DNA of 64,000 nt from positions 33,002,536-33,066,535 of the forward strand of contig NC_089593.1 of the NCBI RefSeq assembly GCF_019320115.1, written 5' to 3'. Positions 59,553 to 64,000 of this stretch are shown here, one piece after another. Under the pieces are notes generated by a model. That model did no database searches and had not been told where the DNA came from. It worked only from the letters and a program-made list of their open reading frames with translations. This stretch comes from Miscanthus floridulus. Lineage: Eukaryota > Streptophyta > Magnoliopsida > Poales > Poaceae. Numbering within the stretch: position 1 is the stretch's first letter; every line of letters starts with the position of its first letter. The position numbers and the translations under genes were made by a program.

Positions 59553-60473
59553 CTACGAAGGAGTAGAATACTCATTCGAAGGCTTTTACGAATGGGAGGA
59601 CTCTGAGGGCCTTGTGCTTTTCTTGTCACCCACGGCATGTCCTATGGACGGCGATTCCCTTTCATCATGATCGAGCCTCTCGGGGGTATAGCCGTGAGAT
59701 TTGTTGGGTCAGAAAAGGTCTTTCCTGATTTCGACCCCTACGAGGGTTTGTCGTTCTGTGACCGTGCGTTCGGTCCTTTTGCGAGTCCAACTTTCCTCGA
59801 GCCCCTGCACATAGCAGGGGTCCAATTGAGGGTCGGCTCATCTTCATGATCGTCTTCCCTCAAGCGTTTTTTCTGATAAAAATAGAGGGGCTGAGCCGTG
59901 CCATGATTTTCCTCTATGGACGAGCCATGGTGCTCGATGAGTTGTTAATGGGCTAGTCTGAGTGGGGCCCCAGCATCTCATTCGTGGGGGTCTGGCTTGG
60001 GTCAGCTGGTGACCGACTCTAGATTCTCAGTGGTCAATCCATATAGTTCTCAGGTCCGTTCGATCGGTTCCAAGGGCTCTCTACCTTTCTTCAAGGGAAA
60101 ACCATGGATCGAATCCGCCCAAGGCTCGAACATGGGCTAGGACGCCCACGGCGCTCGTGCGCCCGGGTATTGGCTGCTAGCAGGCCCATCCCTTTCCACC
60201 CCTCACTCTAAAAGTGCCTAAAGTGGTTGTCGAATCCGTCGGTGGGCCAACCTTCGAACTCCTAGGCTTAGACAGGCCGTAGGAGCATTTTCTGCTCCGT
60301 ATCCCTCTTACCTATGATGGGTCGTGGCCCATCCGGGGAGGTGAAATGTTCGGCGCATTTTTTGAGGGGACGGCCATAGGTTGTGTGCGCACGCCCCACG
60401 ACAAGACATGGTGACAGGTTGTGGAAGGCGCGGAGATCTAAGTGGGTGGTTGGTTTCCTCGCACCCGTTGCCC
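59553..60473. other. Spacer between polypurine tract and antisense promoter of element C
   Basis: No supported ORF. By position it corresponds to the tandem-repeat region of element B (13981-15829) but is shorter and shows no comparable higher-order repeats. Confidence 0.5.
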
Positions 60474-60481
60474 CTATAAAA
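60474..60481 (+). promoter_or_regulatory. TATA box of the antisense gene in element C
   Basis: CTATAAAA, about 140 bp upstream of the ATG at 60621. It would drive transcription opposite to the element's own. Confidence 0.65.
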
Positions 60482-60620
60482 CCAAAGGGTTAGCCCTTTG
60501 GGTTTCATACACACACCTGCATCCTAGCCTCCTCAGCCACACCACTGCCGCCAATGCTTAGATTTCCTGCCTCCACATCTTCACCGCCGTTGAGCTCGCA
60601 TCCATCCGCTCCCACCTCCA

Positions 60621-63600
60621 ATGGATCCATGGTGCTATTCCAACATCACCTTCCAGCGCATGGAGGGCCTCATCCATCACGGTCTTCTCCACGCATGGAC
60701 CTCAGCCAAGGAGTGGTTGCTGCCCGGCGACGAGGGTTTGCCATCGTCGCCCGATGGCTACGTGGTGTCGTTCGCCCACTTCCATGAGCATGGGCTTGCG
60801 ACCCTTGCCCACAAATTCCTTTGGGGGGCTGCTGCACTTCTACAAGATTGAGCTGCATCATCTCAATCCCAATGGGATCCAGCACATGGCGACGTTCATC
60901 GCGCTGTGCGAAGGATTCCTGGGGATCAACCCCTACTTCTACTTGTGGAGGTATTTCTTCGCTGTTAGTCTCTAGAGGAAGAGGGAGAAGGGCGGTAGGC
61001 AGGAGCTACACATGTTAATGGGGTATGTCGGCATCCAACTTTGGAATAATCAGGTTGGTGAGTACCCGTCCATGTAGCTCTCGACGTCCAACAAGGGGTG
61101 GCACTCGTAGTGGTTCTACCTCAAGAATGATGTCGCCACCCCTCTGCCGAAGTTCATCGAGTGCCTGATCGAAGAGGCCCTAGAGCAGTGGAGGAAGTGG
61201 GGCATGCCGGAAAAGGACAAGAAGAAGATCCGAGACCACATCATTGCCATCCACATCCTAAAGGAGAATGCCTTGAAAGGGCCGGGCATCATCGGGGCTT
61301 ACCACATGAGGAGGGTGGCACCGTTGATGACGCGTGCGCTCCAGCTATACGCAATGACACCCGAGGCATTGTTCGACGAAATGGCGCTCGCCGAGGGAAC
61401 GCTCCCTAACTCTGAGATTGTGCAACACATCAAGGAGGCGATGGAGCCATTGCGGGAAGATGTGGGTGCCACCCTCGACTTTGTCTACCCGGTGCAGGGG
61501 GCATCCTCTGATGCGGCTAGAGCCAGGCTACGTCGTCTTCGTAAGTTTTCCTTTCTCTTGCCTTCTCTTTAATTGATTTCTTGACCCCATGGGACTAACT
61601 TTGAGAGGGGCAGGACCAGCTAAGGGACCTCATCCTCACAGATCACCTGGCTCTATTGTCGAGGGATTCAGCCGTGAGGGCGGCAAATTGCACCGAGGGT
61701 GAGCGGCTGAGGAAGGCGAAGGAGGACAACAAGAGGAAGAAGCAGCAAAAGCTGCGGGCATGGGAAAGAGGGGAGGACACCGACAACGATGATGACGATG
61801 GTGACAACGATGAGGTGATGGAGGAAGAAGAAATGATAGCCGACGATATCGAGTGGGACAACCTAGAGAACGAGGATGCACTGATAGGCATCAGTTCGTC
61901 CTTGCAGGCGTCGGGACCCTTCTCGTCCCACAGAGGGGAGGAAACATGTGGGAGTCGGCGGAGGCAGCACGTACCATCGGCCTACCCCAGGAGTCAAGAG
62001 AGGCAGGTGCTTCTGCCATCACCCCGAGGTGCTAGCGGAGGCGGGTGGCTCTACCATAGCGCCCCAAGAGCCAAGGGGAGTGGGGCGTTCCACCAACATG
62101 CCCTAGGAGCTTCCCTGGGCGAGCCCATCTACCCAGTAGTAGGGGGCGGGCTTGAAGCGGCCTCATTTCGATGAGGCAAAGCAAGGGTCAGGGGGTTCAT
62201 CCCCCCAAACGCATCTATCGCCCGATGGCACCGAGGTGAGTTATCGATTCCTCTATATTTTCCTGTTTTAGTCGGATTTCATCGTGACTTGTGTTTTTCA
62301 TCCTTTGCAGCGTCGGCAGGTAGCGGAATCTCTTGGCACTGGTGCCAAAGAAGAGCATCGCCCTCCAATTGGGGCGGCGGCCATCGGTTGGTGTCATGCC
62401 CATTTCGAGCTGGAGCGACGCTATTGTGACCATGTTGCTGGCCGGTCAGGCGCCGCCCATGGTGGTGCCTGTGCCCTCAGTGGGATGGGTGGACATGGGC
62501 GTTCATGGTCGCCTTTGGACATCGTGGAGCAGTTGGTGACGACCGCGATACCGCTGCCGATGGCGGGGCAGATGGGGCTGCCGACCGCGCTCGTGGCGCC
62601 AACCATGGCGGGCGCGATGCAATCGGCCATGACCCCACTAACGCAGGTGGAGGTGGCGGCGGCCATGACAGATGGGTCACAACCGGGCGCGACCGCAGCA
62701 TTGCCTGAGGCATTGGCGCGATTCATGCCATCGGTGGCCCAAGCGACAGCGCCTGGCATGGGCCAAACGGAGGGGGGCACAACCGAGGGGTCCAAGGGAA
62801 TCATGGTGCTAGGAGAGAGGTTCGTGTCCACACCGCTGGCCCCTTCCATGGATGAAGGGGGCATCCCGGCGGGAACATCATGGCGAGAGGGGTTGGTGGC
62901 GCTTGGGACTGGCGAGGAGTCATCCCTGACCCTAACATCGGTGGGCAGCGGCTCACCCACATGGGGTGAGCCCCTGCTCCAGTGGATGGATCCGTAGGAT
63001 CTAGCATCGACGCTTTTACCTTTGACGCCGCCGCAGAGAGCATGGAGTGGGAGAGCCTCGATGTAGGGATTATGTTTATGCTCGAGGCCCTAGACCACAC
63101 CACGGGCGCATTGCATGACGTTGTTGTTCCCTCCAACCAGGTATGGTTTGGTCCTGTTTCTTGCCCTTTTCTTCCTCTATATACTTTTTGTATCCTGACC
63201 ATCGTCTCCCTGTAGTCCCTTATAGCTCATAGCCAGGGGAAATCTCTGTTCCTTCATCAACAGAAGGAAATCTAGGACCACCTCATCGAGGAGGCGTGGC
63301 TACATGGGGAGGTGATAGCTCAGCTCGCCACTACCCAGCAGAGGGTGGTGGAGCTAACTCCCCTTACTGAGGAAGCGACCAATCTTCGGCCACGGGTGGA
63401 CGAGGCCCATCGGGATGCTGATGAGGCCGAGAAGGCGTTCAAGACCCTGTTAGTGAGGTTGCGGAAGGATGATGAAGAAGCCACTAGGGTCATGAAGGAG
63501 CAGGATGAGTTGCTCGAGAAGGACGCCGAAACCCGCCAGCGGATCCTTGACCTTCTGAGCGAGGTTGAGAAAGAAAGGGATCTGAGGCTAGGGGTCGAGG

Positions 63601-64000
63601 AGAAGCTCGCGGCCCTAGAGAAAAGGTCATGCCTAGATTCCACAGTGGTCGCTCGGCTGCGCAAGGAGCGAGATGAGCTGATCCAAACCACGAAGAGGCT
63701 CCGCTCGGAACATGGCGTAGCTCGCCAGGAGCGTGACCAGGCTTTCCAAGAGCGTGACCAGGCCTACTAAGAGCGTGACGACGCGCAGCAGAAAGTCAGC
63801 TCCCTCAAGGCCGAGCTCAAAAGGGAGACGACCCAAAAGCTGGAGGTTAAGAGCATTTCTGCCAGGATGGCTGTGGATCTTATCAAGGAAAGGAGAAAAC
63901 TTCAGACAAAGAGTGACGAGCTCAGTATCCTGAGTGCCGCCCTCGGAGTGGTCTACGACGACCTTGAGGTGGTGCAGTCAGAGGGGATCAGCTCGCTCGT
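60621..64000 (+). pseudogene. Antisense multi-exon gene of element C (Transposase_28-like, coiled-coil tail), partial
   Basis: Exons by GT..AG borders and similarity to element B: 60621-61540, 61614-62235, 62311-63140, 63264 to beyond the window; introns are 73, 75 and 123 bp. The N-terminal part has MDPWCYSN, DGYVVSFAHFHEHGLATLA and, after a one-base slip in a G6 run near 60823, IELHHLNPNGIQHMATFIAL, CEGFLGINPYFYLWR and WFYLKND. Exon 1 ends with HMRRVAPLMTRAL and IVQHIKEAMEPL. Exon 2 has a basic then acidic stretch (KAKEDNKRKKQQKLR, DTDNDDDDGDNDE). Exon 4 is coiled coil with ERDQAFQERDQAY repeats. Stops near 60973, 61075, 61108, 63273 and 63768 mark decay. It matches the 'putative gypsy type transposon' (Transposase_28) family; its role is unknown. 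Confidence 0.78.

Larger units (their letters stand above)
58451..64000 (-). mobile_element. Element C: Tat-type Ty3/gypsy retrotransposon, 3' part, minus orientation
   Basis: The 3' LTR comes first on the plus strand, with a reversed polypurine tract (GGGGGCTAC core, as in element B) on its inner side and a minus-strand TATA box inside. Beyond it lies the antisense gene family also found in element B, here reading plus. The rest of the element, including gag-pol, runs off the right edge. The left flank is ACTGA; its partner is outside the window. Confidence 0.8.

Noticed and set aside
1..64000. tRNA or rRNA genes
   Set aside because: No segment showed a recognisable tRNA cloverleaf with A and B boxes or conserved rRNA sequence on reading both strands.

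Overview
This window looks like nuclear DNA of a grass, probably a panicoid (sorghum, sugarcane or Miscanthus type), though the species cannot be fixed from the sequence. The evidence is dense nested LTR retrotransposons of grass type, short plant introns with GT..AG borders, grass-type MITEs, an RTE-type LINE and plant gene families (receptor-like protein, fatty acyl-CoA reductase, NYN/LOTUS protein). There are no bacterial operons, ribosome binding sites or CRISPR arrays.

Layout. 1-22698 is a decayed Ty3/gypsy chromovirus (element A, Tekay-like, with a chromodomain and a 3.0-kb 3' LTR). Its reverse transcriptase is split by element B (1557-17267), an old Tat-lineage gypsy element with both LTRs. 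24502-37254 is the 3' end of a receptor-like protein gene, split by element D (24599-36989), a young Tat-lineage element with 771/767-bp LTRs and a perfect 5-bp target duplication. 37819-40625 is a truncated fatty acyl-CoA reductase gene on the minus strand, with a 1.07-kb near-palindrome in its second intron. 40626-45722 is intergenic with MITE and copia remnants. 45723-47315 (minus) is the one intact-looking host gene, a NYN-nuclease/LOTUS protein. A full-length-looking RTE LINE (47741-51008) lies between it and its probable first exon near 53 kb. 53309-58450 is unassigned. 58451-64000 is the 3' part of another Tat-type element (C) in minus orientation, running off the window.

Main observation. 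All three Tat-type elements (B, C, D) carry a multi-exon gene on the strand opposite to gag-pol, between integrase and 3' LTR, with its own TATA-like box. B and C carry the same gene, related to the 'putative gypsy type transposon' (Transposase_28) family, and its first three exons are nearly equal in length (920/920, 612/622, 844/830 nt). D carries a different gene with a plant mobile domain (PMD) and a coiled-coil tail, in six exons with all introns in phase 0. Introns on the antisense strand are not spliced from the sense genomic RNA, so they survive retrotransposition. Element D is also strikingly rich in the hexamer GCCGAT/ATCGGC, often as short hairpins, in LTR, coding and non-coding parts alike.
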